Positions 30,194 through 39,082 of a stretch of 50,263 nucleotides of DNA are shown here, piece after piece (position 1 is the stretch's first letter; each line of letters begins with the position of its first letter). A model generated the notes under the pieces. It saw nothing but the letters and a program-made list of their open reading frames with translations, was not told the DNA's origin and did no database searches. The translations under genes were made by a program, and so were the position numbers. The DNA lies in NCBI GenBank assembly GCA_913051655.1, contig CAJXHI010000021.1, forward strand, positions 1-50,263, given 5' to 3'. The DNA is from an uncultured Alphaproteobacteria bacterium. GTDB lineage: Bacteria > Pseudomonadota > Alphaproteobacteria > Rhodobacterales > Rhodobacteraceae.

Positions 30194-30390
30194 GGCAGTC
30201 TCATTTTCGGCTTACTAAGCGCAATAGTGAAACTTTGCCAAAGCCTCAAGCCTTCGTATGATTCTGCCTATGATCAAACGCAGCACGCAGAAGGGTGTAT
30301 TCGATCACCTCCCCTACTTTCCCCCATGATGGAAACGTCGCTACAATGGTACCGATCTATTCAAAGCACACCGTGCAAAATAAACTGTTC

Positions 30391-30640
30391 CTATGCTGAA
30401 CGGGCAAGCCAATAGAAAAGCTCTATTCTGATGTCGATTATACCGGCAAAGCGACGGTCGAAAATAATGCCCCAAATATTTTTGCCCTCTGGTATCGCTG
30501 CCCTAAAGCTGCGTCCATCTGACATGCCATAAAGGAAAAGCACTATTGCAAACCACGTTGATGCCTCACAATATAGACGGCGCAGGTCAGCGCCTCAGCA
30601 CTGTTTATTGAAGTTTTCTGAGCCATAGCGTTTCGTTTTT
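30391..30640 (-). pseudogene. Remnant of a GNAT acetyltransferase gene (nearest obgE)
   Basis: On the minus strand one frame reads DGRSFRAAIPEGKNIWGIIF, then RRFAGIIDI and FYWLARSA, before a stop at 30391-30393. This matches the middle of a GNAT N-acetyltransferase (the 'GIIGI...LGYWLARPAWG' region). No start, acetyl-CoA loop or C-terminal half can be read in the same frame. Upstream bounds are approximate. It occupies the slot where Rhodobacterales often have a GNAT gene between rpmA and obgE. Confidence 0.6.
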
Positions 30641-30688
30641 CTGACTTTTTTATTTTGTCTAAATCAAAAGTCTTTAGGAATGTCTACG

Positions 30689-31050
30689 TCACAGCTGTCG
30701 CTTAATGTTCAACAAAAACGCCACTGCTTCTCCGACATTATCAAAGCCACAATAAGTCAGCGCCCGTGCAGCACCGTGATTATCCTGAAAGACGGCTTCA
30801 AAAATAGTTTTGTTTCTCAAAAGTTTTGTTGAATAAGCACACTAGTAATTGCCGATACTACTCCTTTGTTCCAAAAAGCAGGTGCCACCCAATAGGTGAA
30901 CTGACTTTGTTTTTTTAACAGACGTTGTAAACTGGCAAGCTGGATAACTTTGGTCAGGCCCGAACGCATCTCGTCGATCGCCCAAATATTCTATTCTGGT
31001 TGAACATGAATCGCATTAGTAATTATTGTCGCGGTCCCACCGAGCGCAAA
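30689..31050 (-). pseudogene. Remnant of a second GNAT acetyltransferase gene
   Basis: One minus-strand frame reads WAIDEMRSGLTKVIQLAS and FTYWVAPAFWNKGVVSA, then stops at about 30815. A frame offset by one base continues at once with NKTIFEAVFQDNHGAARALT, YCGFDNVGEAVAFLL, ending in TGA at 30689-30691. Together they are the second half of a GNAT acetyltransferase (YWVAPAFWG..., then VFQDNPGSARVLTNCGF). A single-base loss in the TTTT run near 30815 explains the break. The N-terminal part upstream is not readable, so the left limit is approximate. Confidence 0.75.
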
Positions 31051-31101
31051 TCAAAGCGTGAGGTTTAAAAAAAGGCTGCTTAATAATGTTTTCCAGTTTC
31101 A

Positions 31102-31704
31102 TCAAAGCTCTCCTCTAAAAAGCGCATAAGCCACAAAACTCACAGTTAAAAATGCAAGTACCCACATCAAATATCGCTCAGACGGTTTTCCAGAGACTAT
31201 CCTTGCAATGCGATCGCCGAAGTAGGTCCAAGCCGGATGGCAAATCAGCTGAATTGAGAACAAGCAGGCAGCAATCGTTGCTGTTGCGAGGAGGGTAGAT
31301 GTCTCAGGCCCAACAAAATTCGTAAACCCTGTCACAATCATAGCCCAAGCCTTAGGATTAAAGGGGTGAACCCACAATCCCGCCATAAAACCTGGAACCA
31401 AAATATTACGGTCGTCGGTGTACAGGCGCATATTTGCCACACGCCATGCAAGCCAAATGATGTATGCTGCTGAGACGTATTTCAGAAAAAGAAATAATAT
31501 CGGCATTTGGACGGACAATTCCATCAGTCCAAAGCCAATCGGCCAGATAATCAGCTGTTTTCCGAACAAAACGCCCCCGACAAAGGGCAATGCAGCGCGG
31601 AAGCCATATCGCGCGCCTGTGGCCATCATCGCCATATTCGCAGGACCTGGCGTTCCCACTTGTGAAAAGGCAAATGCTGTGAAGCTCAAGACAGCAACGC
31701 TCAT
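31102..31704 (-). CDS. LysE/RhtB-family amino acid exporter
   Basis: A 200-residue inner-membrane protein with about six helices and the LysE-family opening (VGTPGPANMAMMATGARYGF) in which the GPxN turn is typical. Family members export amino acids or related small molecules; substrate cannot be told. It lies just after the rplU-rpmA terminator, so it probably has its own weak expression or depends on read-through. Downstream are the two GNAT remnants. Confidence 0.88.
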   Translation of the reverse strand: MSVAVLSFTAFAFSQVGTPGPANMAMMATGARYGFRAALPFVGGVLFGKQLIIWPIGFGLMELSVQMPILFLFLKYVSAAYIIWLAWRVANMRLYTDDRNILVPGFMAGLWVHPFNPKAWAMIVTGFTNFVGPETSTLLATATIAACLFSIQLICHPAWTYFGDRIARIVSGKPSERYLMWVLAFLTVSFVAYALFRGEL

Positions 31705-31731
31705 TTATCCACCTTCTTCAAAAAAGGCCCA

Positions 31732-31757
31732 AAAAGAAAAAAGGGACCTGTTGTCCC
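31732..31757 (-). terminator. Rho-independent terminator of rplU-rpmA
   Basis: On the minus strand GGGAC-AACAG-GTCCC (31743-31757) forms a 5-bp GC-rich hairpin, followed directly by TTTTTTC and a further T run. It begins 38 bases after the rpmA stop. The stem is short but the U tract is strong. Confidence 0.7.
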
Positions 31758-31794
31758 ACCTATCCCTTTGTTGAAATCGTTTTAAGGTTGTCGG

Positions 31795-32064
31795 CTATTC
31801 GGCGGCCTTCATAACGGGGAGCACAGAAATAAATGTGCGGCCCTTGAGACCTTTGTGGAATTTAACAGCGCCTTCGATTGTCGCAAAGATTGTGTGGTCT
31901 TTGCCTTGCCCAACGCCGTCGCCCGGCCAGAATTTATTACCGCGCTGCCGCACGATAATATTCCCAGGAATAGCGGCTTGTCCGCCATAAAGCTTCACGC
32001 CAAGTCGACGACCTGCTGAATCGCGACCATTACGAGATGAGCCCCCCGCTTTTTTATGTGCCAT
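31795..32064 (-). CDS. rpmA: 50S ribosomal protein L27
   Basis: An 89-residue large-subunit protein near the peptidyl transferase centre. The N-terminus [16 protein letters not shown] is the mature-type sequence without the cleaved extension of Firmicutes, followed by LGVKLYGGQ and [14 protein letters not shown]. It is 14 bases after rplU in the standard rplU-rpmA operon. Confidence 0.98.
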   Translation of the reverse strand: MAHKKAGGSSRNGRDSAGRRLGVKLYGGQAAIPGNIIVRQRGNKFWPGDGVGQGKDHTIFATIEGAVKFHKGLKGRTFISVLPVMKAAE

Positions 32065-32078
32065 TGCTTAATTCCTTT

Positions 32079-32723
32079 TTAAGATTTTCTTGCCAGATTC
32101 TTGGCTTGCTCGACCCATCCTTCACGGACAATTTTACCTTTAAAAGACAGTTTTTCGTCAATTTCAACCACGTCCGCATCAGTCCAAGCGGCAATCTGCC
32201 CAAACGACGAAATACCAGCTGCATTAAGCTTTTTCAACAATGCCGGTCCAACGCCTGACAGTTGCGTCAAGTCATCTCCAACATTAACTTCTGCCATAGT
32301 TGCAGTTTTCGCCTTTGGTTTAGTCGCTTCGGCTGCTTTTGAAGTCGATGCAGACCTGCTCTCTGCAACAAATTTACCAACTGCCGATTTGACACCACTT
32401 TTGTCTCCACCTTTGCTCAAGATCTCGGTCACACGCACCAATGTCAATTTTTGACGATGACCTTTCGTGCGCTGTGAGCTGTGTTTTCGACGTCGCTTTA
32501 CAAAGTTGATCGCCTTTTCACCTTTAATCTGATCAATCACTTCAGCCTGCACCGCAGCACCTTTGATCAACGGAGTACCCACGGTGGCTGTGTCTCCACC
32601 AAGCAACAAAACGTCGTTGAACTGTACTGTTTCACCTGCAACTGCGGCGATTTTTTCAATGCGCAACACGTCTCCACTCTGGACTTTGTACTGCTTTCCA
32701 CCTGTCTTTAAGACAGCAAACAT
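32079..32723 (-). CDS. rplU: 50S ribosomal protein L21 with C-terminal helix-hairpin-helix extension
   Basis: Residues 1 to about 102 are a normal L21 ([14 protein letters not shown] at the start, [18 protein letters not shown] in the rRNA-binding loop). A Lys/Ala-rich linker of about 40 residues follows. The last 70 residues form a helix-hairpin-helix domain ([20 protein letters not shown], then FGQIAAWT). Such extended L21 proteins, 214 residues against about 103 in E. coli, occur in alphaproteobacteria. The extension probably binds nucleic acid. AAAGGAAA precedes the ATG. Confidence 0.96.
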   Translation of the reverse strand: MFAVLKTGGKQYKVQSGDVLRIEKIAAVAGETVQFNDVLLLGGDTATVGTPLIKGAAVQAEVIDQIKGEKAINFVKRRRKHSSQRTKGHRQKLTLVRVTEILSKGGDKSGVKSAVGKFVAESRSASTSKAAEATKPKAKTATMAEVNVGDDLTQLSGVGPALLKKLNAAGISSFGQIAAWTDADVVEIDEKLSFKGKIVREGWVEQAKNLARKS

Positions 32724-32903
32724 AGCATTTTCCTTTTAGAACGCATCTTTCGGTCCCCCCAAATGTGGGAGCGGTTTCGGACAAGCCACCTAAGATAGCG
32801 CGCTGCTTCCAGCGAAAATAATAAAATAGGGGGTCAACCCCATGAGACGATGCTTATCTGATAGCTTTGTTAAATTGTCAACCAAGGAAATGAGGTGATA
32901 TTA

Positions 32904-33722
32904 TTAAAGCTCGCGGGCCTTTCTGAACGATACAATCACATCCGCCAAATCACCCGAGGTTTGTATGGATAGACCATTAAAAATGTGGAACAGCGCAAGA
33001 TTAAGCGCTTTGCCATCAGCAGAGGTGAGGAAAGTCAAATAAGCCTTAAGCTCCTCGTCGCTCAGCGGTGTGTAGGCCATATGCGTAAAACCCATCAACC
33101 AATCAACAATATCCTGACGCATCTCTTCTTCACTTTCCAAAAGTAGTGTCACGATATCATCATTTCCAAGCGGCATTTCATCCAAAGCGCTTAAATTACT
33201 CAAAAATGCATATTGCGCTGAAAATGCACCGGTCATATTTAGTTCTACCAGTTCCAAATCTTTGATGTTTTGCTCTAGCATCGAATATCGAGCGGTATCT
33301 TCACTTTTCGCGTCTTTGGCCATTTGAACTGCAGCAGCTTCGACTTCTTTATAGGAAATCGCGGAGCGCGCTGACGTTTCCAACAGCGCGACTCTTGCCC
33401 CTAAACCTTTACTAAAAAACTTTAAGGCAACTTCAGCTTTTTCTTTGGAAAGCTTTTGAATAAGGCTTTTGCGCGTGAAGTTATCCATCATCTTAAGGTT
33501 GTAGATCTTCTTTACTGCGTTCTCGAAAGAGTCGGCATCATAATCCTGCCCCAGATAAACCTTTCCTGATTCTATCGCGTGTTCGATGCCTTCATTGTGC
33601 AGTGTTTTTATAATTTTTTGCAAATACAATGCGTCATAGAGCTCATCATGAATATCTGTTTGACAAAAAGATGCAGGCGCCAACAAACACCAGAAAAATA
33701 AACTTCGCCATATAACGCACAT
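32904..33722 (-). CDS. Exported DUF2059-like protein
   Basis: A 272-residue protein with an N-terminal signal peptide (VIWRSLFFWCLLAPASFC, cleavage near residue 20) and a helical body ending in a DUF2059-like domain (SDEELKAYLTFLTSADGKAL). The ATG at 33720-33722 is chosen because AAAGGAG lies about 8 bases upstream; the in-frame ATG at 33749 has no such site and would bury the signal peptide. Likely periplasmic, function unknown. It is the last gene of the dense region, downstream of no obvious partner. Confidence 0.78.
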   Translation of the reverse strand: MCVIWRSLFFWCLLAPASFCQTDIHDELYDALYLQKIIKTLHNEGIEHAIESGKVYLGQDYDADSFENAVKKIYNLKMMDNFTRKSLIQKLSKEKAEVALKFFSKGLGARVALLETSARSAISYKEVEAAAVQMAKDAKSEDTARYSMLEQNIKDLELVELNMTGAFSAQYAFLSNLSALDEMPLGNDDIVTLLLESEEEMRQDIVDWLMGFTHMAYTPLSDEELKAYLTFLTSADGKALNLALFHIFNGLSIQTSGDLADVIVSFRKAREL

Positions 33723-34656
33723 GACCAGAGCTCCTTTGTGGAAGTACATTTTCTAGCGTAGTTACATAAGTCAGGACAAAGGACTGTCCACTCTTCTTTT
33801 TGTCCATGGTTTGTGATTTACTATACCATAGGCAGTCTTCCCATCGCTCGATATGTACTGGATCATACCCATTTAGCTCTTTGTACTTCGTCAAGTGGGT
33901 TTTTGAAAAGCCAGCAATCATGGCAAAATTCGTTGCAGAAACGCTATTCTAAATTTGACGTTAAATTTTATCCTATATAACCGTTAAGGAATTTGATCCC
34001 ATCTATATCTGGTTAAATGATCGACGGCCTCTACTAAATTATACCGTGACTTCTTATCGACACATTCGGGTGAACTCAGTGGTTTCGGCTGACAAAGCAG
34101 GGTATTCAGAAAGATACACAAACACCGCAAATTATACCATGTTAGACCTATGATTAGACGTGTTCGGATCGATCAACGACTTGTTCAAGTTATCGCCCCT
34201 TTAAACAGTTATAACATCTCAGCCCATTATGAGCACTGAAGCGTTAAGATTTACCATTAACCCAATTATGAACCTTTTGTTAATGGGCGCTCCAACTTTG
34301 AATTACAGTTGGCTTAGAAAAGGAAGCTGTGAAGTAGGTTTAAACCGTAAAATTTGTTTTGCTTTTCACGATGAAGTCGCTGAAAAAGTGTCGCTATTCC
34401 ATCTGGAAATAAGCCAGAAATACTTACAAATAAAGCATATCCAAAAAAATTAATTTGAAACTGTTTATGTGTTCCAAATATTACACTCCTGATTGACAGG
34501 TGCAGGTAAAATGGAATTTTGCATTCCCGGCTTTATTAGGTTAAAGAAACGAGAGCATTCGGCATAGCAGTTCTCTCGCGAATTGCGAAACAAAAAACAG
34601 ACAAGACTTTAAACTGCACGAATCGTATCAAGAGAAAACCAGCAGAGAAGTTCGTC
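33723..34656. other. AT-rich gap, no convincing gene
   Basis: More than 900 bases at the boundary between the dense and sparse parts of the window. A 91-codon minus-strand frame (33646-33921) overlaps the DUF2059-like gene and a 74-codon plus-strand frame (34229-34453) has no recognisable domain or ribosome site. I see no terminator or tRNA here. Confidence 0.5.
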
Positions 34657-34851
34657 ATGATTTTAAGAATCTTTTTGTTCATCGCTATTGCTTTGACGCT
34701 CTATATTCTGTGGGTACGTAAATCTGCCCGAGACCCAACATCAGAAAGCGCTTCTCACCAGCAGAATACGCGAGTCTTGCTTATTGGCTTCAGTGTTTTA
34801 GCATGCATAGTGGTTTTTATCATAACAGCTGAACTAGTCACGCGCCTCTAA
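34657..34851 (+). CDS. Small two-helix membrane protein
   Basis: A 64-residue protein with hydrophobic segments at about residues 2-19 and 42-61 separated by a polar, positively charged loop. GAGAAG lies 7 bases before the ATG, which supports translation. No family recognised. It is isolated, with gaps on both sides. Confidence 0.5.
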   Translation: MILRIFLFIAIALTLYILWVRKSARDPTSESASHQQNTRVLLIGFSVLACIVVFIITAELVTRL

Positions 34852-35542
34852 GATCGGCAGATAAACGTTTTTATAACCGCCAGCCTAAATATCTGAGATC
34901 GCCTTATATCTGCGTGTGAAAAGTGCCAATGCAGATGCGAAGGCAAAAATCCCTAAGTCATTTCTTGTGCCGATATCAGGTAGCTATGTGTATCTATGTC
35001 AATTAAGATGATTATAGAAACAAATAGAATTACGTTGATGTAAAATCGAGCGACTGTATTTGCTTCACCCGCAGGATATCGCGCAGACGCACTCTGATTA
35101 TAGCGCCTTAAACGGCTACAATAGACTAGGCCAGTCTCATACAAGCTGAGGTGGGCAAAACATTGCAAGACCCGCCCGTTTAGTGATCCAAAAATTGAGT
35201 CATAGGCCAAATTAAAATTAGCTTTGACAATGTCTCCAATTATCACCCGCGTTATAAGAAGGTCTGCATTTATTACATCAAAAAAAAATTTTACTCCAGC
35301 GCAATTAATGTAGACTCCCTTCGTTTGCGCAGGAGCCCTGTACCAAATTTCCCAGCTGTTTTCCGAAGTAAAATTGACCATGCCGAATGACGTTTTCGAA
35401 TAATACTTGATCATAACCTGCTTGAGCAAGATCCTCGAATACTAAAGTCATGAAAGTTCCGATCACTTTGGCTTGGTATGTGAACAAAGTTTTTCTTAAT
35501 GTTTAACAGACCCGGTAAAGATTGCCAGTTAACCACAACCAC
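34852..35542. other. Possible decayed gene, overlapping minus-strand frames
   Basis: Two overlapping minus-strand frames, 35305-35487 and 34953-35429, each read protein-like segments (MTLVFEDLAQAGYDQVLFEN in one, ENSWEIWYRAPAQTKGVY and YPAGEANTVARF in the other). They may be one gene split by a frameshift near 35350, but I recognise no family and cannot rule out chance. Confidence 0.3.
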
Positions 35543-35857
35543 TTAATAATCTGAATGCAACGGATTTAAAATACCGTCAATAAATTCAAATAGTATCGGC
35601 CCACTCATTGGAACTATTTCTTTAATTTTGAAAGACATCTCTGAATTATTTATAAGTTCATCGCGCAACTTGCCGCCCGTGTCACGAGCGTCCTCCGTAG
35701 GATAAGTTGCAATGCCAAATGCTGATGTGTCGCCCGTTTTCACAAAAACATTTATTTCTTGGTGAGGAAAAGGACCATTGTTCATATACCAATCCGCCCA
35801 ACGCTCCAGATCGTTATTTGTTTCAAACTCAAACATTACAACGTTAGCTACAGACAT
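35543..35857 (-). CDS. Conserved-looking small protein, possible dimeric alpha/beta barrel
   Basis: A 104-residue soluble protein starting MSVANVVMFEFETNNDLERW. GAGGGG lies about 9 bases before the ATG. The pattern beta strand (NVVMFEFET), helix (DLERWADWYMNN), strand (EINVFVKTGDTSAFGIATY) resembles a ferredoxin-like or ABM-type barrel. No signal peptide. I do not recognise a named family, but codon structure and length look real. Confidence 0.65.
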   Translation of the reverse strand: MSVANVVMFEFETNNDLERWADWYMNNGPFPHQEINVFVKTGDTSAFGIATYPTEDARDTGGKLRDELINNSEMSFKIKEIVPMSGPILFEFIDGILNPLHSDY

Positions 35858-36548
35858 TATAAATACCCCTCTATCTGTACTAACATAGGTTAGCTAGACA
35901 TTGTGGAGCGGTCAAATTGCTCGAAGCAAAAAATTATCCAAATTGCTACATTTGATTTAAAAAAAATCACCCGCTTCGCCAGCTATCAAGTGCAACAAAA
36001 CACAGATTTTTCCACTTGGGGATAGGGCGGTCCCTAATTTTTTGGGTACCACTTTTATGAAATCACGTGTTTACGTTCTGTATCATTTGGCCTACGTTTC
36101 AACAAGATAAAGAGTGGCTCATTACAGTCTGATCCCACCTAACTTTTCTGACTTCCTGCAGCTTATGTGGATCGTGCTCAACTGGGTTAATCTTATTTAT
36201 GTGCTGAAAACTATTTGGGTCGGGCTCGCGATTGTCTTCTTTGTAATTCAGCACGGCTTTCAAGTATGGGGCCATCTGCGCTTTCTCTTACTTTTTGGTT
36301 TGATTTGATAGGATTAACCTAGTTTTCTTGCCTGTAAGCGAACAGAACACCAAAAAATAAAAATTTGAAATATCGATTATTCTAATCGTCATTAAATAAA
36401 AATTAATACACGATAAATTTGCGCTAATATACGGGTTCGCTTCCAAATGTTCCGGAAAGCGGCATCAACAAATAGATGGGTCCGGCGTTACAAACCCGTT
36501 GGTCTATTTACGCAGAATTTCTGCCGGAACAAAAGATCTAATTGGTGC
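35858..36548. other. AT-rich gap with one weak hydrophobic frame
   Basis: A 64-codon plus-strand frame at 36114-36308 has a GTG start, a poor ribosome site and a mostly hydrophobic product (two possible membrane segments). I cannot support it as a gene. Nothing else was seen. Confidence 0.45.
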
Positions 36549-36881
36549 TTATGTTAGGGGAGTTGCTCCTGTTTCGAGACTAGCTAATTTCCCCTCTTTT
36601 TTCATCCACACGCTCATCACTGCTTCTCTTCTACCATCGGGAAAGGACATGATTTTGTGCTCTACTAGGGTATGTTCGTTTTCGTAAAGGCAGCGTTCAT
36701 TTTCAATTTTAATAGTTTTCCCCCGACCCATCAAAAAGTATACCATCGATGCGAATTCTTCTCGGTTGCCAGTAACGCCATGAGCATGGCTCACCATTGA
36801 AAAATCTTTGTGTATTAACTTTAAAAAGGCATCAGCATCTTTATCTTGATTGGCCTTTGTGTATTTCTGATAAAGATGCAT
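36549..36881 (-). CDS. SnoaL/NTF2-like protein
   Basis: A 110-residue cytoplasmic protein with the cone-fold pattern of NTF2-like proteins: helices with KYTKANQDKDADAFLKLIHK, then strands DFSMVSHAHG, NEHTLVEHKIMSFPDG and REAVMSVWMKK. SnoaL-like domains serve as small-molecule isomerases, hydrolases or binding proteins; the activity here is unknown. It stands alone. A plus-strand terminator lies just upstream of its start. Confidence 0.72.
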   Translation of the reverse strand: MHLYQKYTKANQDKDADAFLKLIHKDFSMVSHAHGVTGNREEFASMVYFLMGRGKTIKIENERCLYENEHTLVEHKIMSFPDGRREAVMSVWMKKEGKLASLETGATPLT

Positions 36882-36922
36882 TGTGTGACCTAATCATTTT
36901 AAATTAAACAAAGTCATGGATT

Positions 36923-36950
36923 GGTTGGGCGAGCCGCCCAACCCTTTTTT
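36923..36950 (+). terminator. Strong Rho-independent terminator on the plus strand, orphan
   Basis: GGTTGGGCG-AGC-CGCCCAACC (36923-36943) is a perfect 9-bp stem with a 3-base loop, followed by C and six T. The orientation is plus, yet no plus-strand gene lies upstream; both neighbours are on the minus strand. Read on the minus strand the hairpin directly follows the 53-residue gene but lacks a U tract. Either it ends an unannotated plus-strand RNA or it serves the minus-strand gene imperfectly. Confidence 0.75.
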
Positions 36951-36952
36951 CG

Positions 36953-37114
36953 TTAGGCTTGGGGTGCCTGTACACACACTTTTGCTTCATCGTCCCAAAT
37001 GTATCCGACCTGACAAGACATAGCTTCCAAAGCATTGTGCTTCGCGCAGTTACCCGCAAGCACAGCAGAAGTCGACAAAATCAGGGTAAATATTGCAGTT
37101 GATACTATTTTCAT
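36953..37114 (-). CDS. 53-residue secreted cysteine-containing protein
   Basis: A short gene with a clear ribosome site (AAGGAG, 8 bases before the ATG at 37112-37114). The product has a signal peptide (MKIVSTAIFTLILSTSAVLA), then a mature part of about 33 residues with three cysteines and the ending GYIWDDEAKVCVQ. Similar small exported proteins with a C...C...G-x-x-WD-x-x-x-x-x-C pattern occur in roseobacters, often misannotated. Likely periplasmic; function unknown. Confidence 0.75.
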   Translation of the reverse strand: MKIVSTAIFTLILSTSAVLAGNCAKHNALEAMSCQVGYIWDDEAKVCVQAPQA

Positions 37115-38176
37115 TTGCTCTCTCCTTATTAATAATAACCCTTAGCTAGCGTGTTTTGCCAGTTGAGAAAATTTTCCGTCCCAGTTGAGACGAAATGACA
37201 CGCAGGAAAGATTTACGAATTCTAGACAAAGGAATTCGAAAAATTGAAAACGTTGTAGTTGTCACGTGTCACAACAGCAGCAAACGCAAATTGTAAAAAC
37301 TTTCTATTGCTGTGCATTTGCAGCTTCAACAAGCTGCAAAAAACACGCGCCCTGTAAGATATGCCGAAAATGATTTTTTGCGTCAGCCTTCAGAGCTTGA
37401 TAACCGACCGTGATAAGCTAAAGCGCATTGATATTCACAGATGCAAGCGACTCTGGAATGACACGCAGATTAGCTTGAAGAGACCTTGAAACAATACATT
37501 GCTCCTCAGCTAGCACCTGCGAAGCAAGATTGCGAAGATTATTGTAAGCAAAGGTTTAGACAACTTTTTCTTGATGAATTATCATGCCGGAATAAGCTTT
37601 TACAGACATTTTCTTCATCAAAACGCTCACAGAGATGTTCTATCATATTATGAGGCCCGCTCACACAGTCCATAAAGGCGTTAATGGACTCCCACTCATT
37701 CATGACAAGCAACTGGTCTTCAGTTGTGTGTAAGATGCTGTAAATATCTTAGCCATTAACACCATCTGCGCGAATTTGTACTATTAAATTAGTAATTTCG
37801 TCAGCAGCACCTTGTTTGACGACACAGCAACTACACTCAGCATTATAATATTTAAATCTGCCAAATTTTTTATGACACACTCAAGTTTTTGTGTTGTTTG
37901 AATTCTTTATTTGTTCAACTGAGGGTTATTCTGTGAAAATTTTGTAGCCGTCAGTTGAGGAAGAATTCAAACACGTTTATCGTTGCGACTATTTTGCGAC
38001 TATTATCCAGCGATGCTACCAGATAAATTAGCTTATCTATCACAAGGCTTGGGAGCGTGCCTCCTATGACGAAATATGCTAACTGTATTGCATCTTATCT
38101 CAGTACAACTGGAAAATTAAAAAAGCCAAAAGCCATAAGATCGTTAGAAAAAAATCTTGGCAATCAAAGTCGAATG
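37115..38176. other. Gap with possible decayed coding sequence
   Basis: About 1 kb without an intact gene. On the minus strand a frame around 37530-37750 stays open and reads HTTEDQLLVMNEWESINAF and SGPHNMIEHLCERFDE, which looks protein-like; further on, around 37430-37560, another frame reads LASQVLAEEQCIVSRSLQAN. They may belong to one degraded gene. No family can be assigned. Confidence 0.3.
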
Positions 38177-39082
38177 TCAAGAATTGGTATCGAGATTTTT
38201 ATTTGTTCGGCCAAGCGTCATAATTGGTTCCAACAAGCTGGCGCCAGCGACAAAGAAAATACCTGTGATTTCTCGTATCCCGAAGGGTTCGCCAGCTAAA
38301 AGCGCCACTGAAATTGCCCCGACGACTATTTCACTCATGAATAAAAGGCCAACGATACCTGGACTCAGATATTTTGGACCCCAAAGCGAAGCATAGGTAG
38401 CAGGCAAAACGAGAAGAGTCATAAAAATGATTAATAATGGCAGTGCAGGTAAAGCTTGCTCAATTTTTGGAATGTAAGTTGGGGCTAGCAAAAATGCAGC
38501 ACTTGCCGCGAAGAACAACGACCAATAGAAAAAACCAGTTGTTAACTCAACAGCCGAATGGCTTTGCAACATTCTTATACGCACCATTGCAACCGCCCAA
38601 AAAAAACCGGCAGCCATGCCAAGCCAATCGCCGACATTATCGGGAATTGGAAAACGTACACCCAAACCAAAGATAGTTAACATGCCGATAATCGCCAAAA
38701 CCATCGCGATCAACCGGTTTAGGGTAATCGTTTCGCCTAAAAATATCCATGCCAAGAGTGTCGCCCATATCGGTGTAAGATAAAAAAGCAGCATAGCTCG
38801 CACAACATCTGTGTAGACGATAGAAGTGGAATAAAGCAGTAATGCCCCGCCGGATAGTATACCGGTTAGCTGTAATGAAAGCCCACCTTTTTTGATATGG
38901 GACCATCGCAATAAAATAACAGGAACTAAGCAAATTGTCGGTATGAGAAAGTAAACAACTGTAATCCAAAGAGCATCGATACCAGCTTCTTCCAATGCTC
39001 TTAAAGGAATCCAGAATAGCCCCCACACTGCACCTGCGTAAAGGCAGGCAAGTTTGGCTTTCAATTCAATGGATGTGCTCAA
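38177..39082 (-). CDS. EamA/DMT-family transporter
   Basis: A 301-residue inner-membrane protein with ten predicted helices arranged as two EamA repeats. The first opens with YAGAVWGLFWIPLRALEEAG; the second contains GMAAGFFWAVAMVRIRMLQS and LLFMSEIVVGAISVALLAGE, the typical second-repeat motif with its Glu. DMT transporters export or import metabolites by antiport; substrate unknown. Isolated, with long AT-rich flanks. Confidence 0.88.
   Translation of the reverse strand: MSTSIELKAKLACLYAGAVWGLFWIPLRALEEAGIDALWITVVYFLIPTICLVPVILLRWSHIKKGGLSLQLTGILSGGALLLYSTSIVYTDVVRAMLLFYLTPIWATLLAWIFLGETITLNRLIAMVLAIIGMLTIFGLGVRFPIPDNVGDWLGMAAGFFWAVAMVRIRMLQSHSAVELTTGFFYWSLFFAASAAFLLAPTYIPKIEQALPALPLLIIFMTLLVLPATYASLWGPKYLSPGIVGLLFMSEIVVGAISVALLAGEPFGIREITGIFFVAGASLLEPIMTLGRTNKNLDTNS

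Noticed and set aside
33646-33921. 91-codon minus-strand frame before the DUF2059-like gene
   Set aside because: It overlaps the signal-peptide region of the better-supported gene, whose start has a strong AAAGGAG site.
36114-36308. 64-codon hydrophobic frame with GTG start
   Set aside because: Hydrophobic frames arise readily in AT-rich DNA; the ribosome site is poor and no homology is recognisable.
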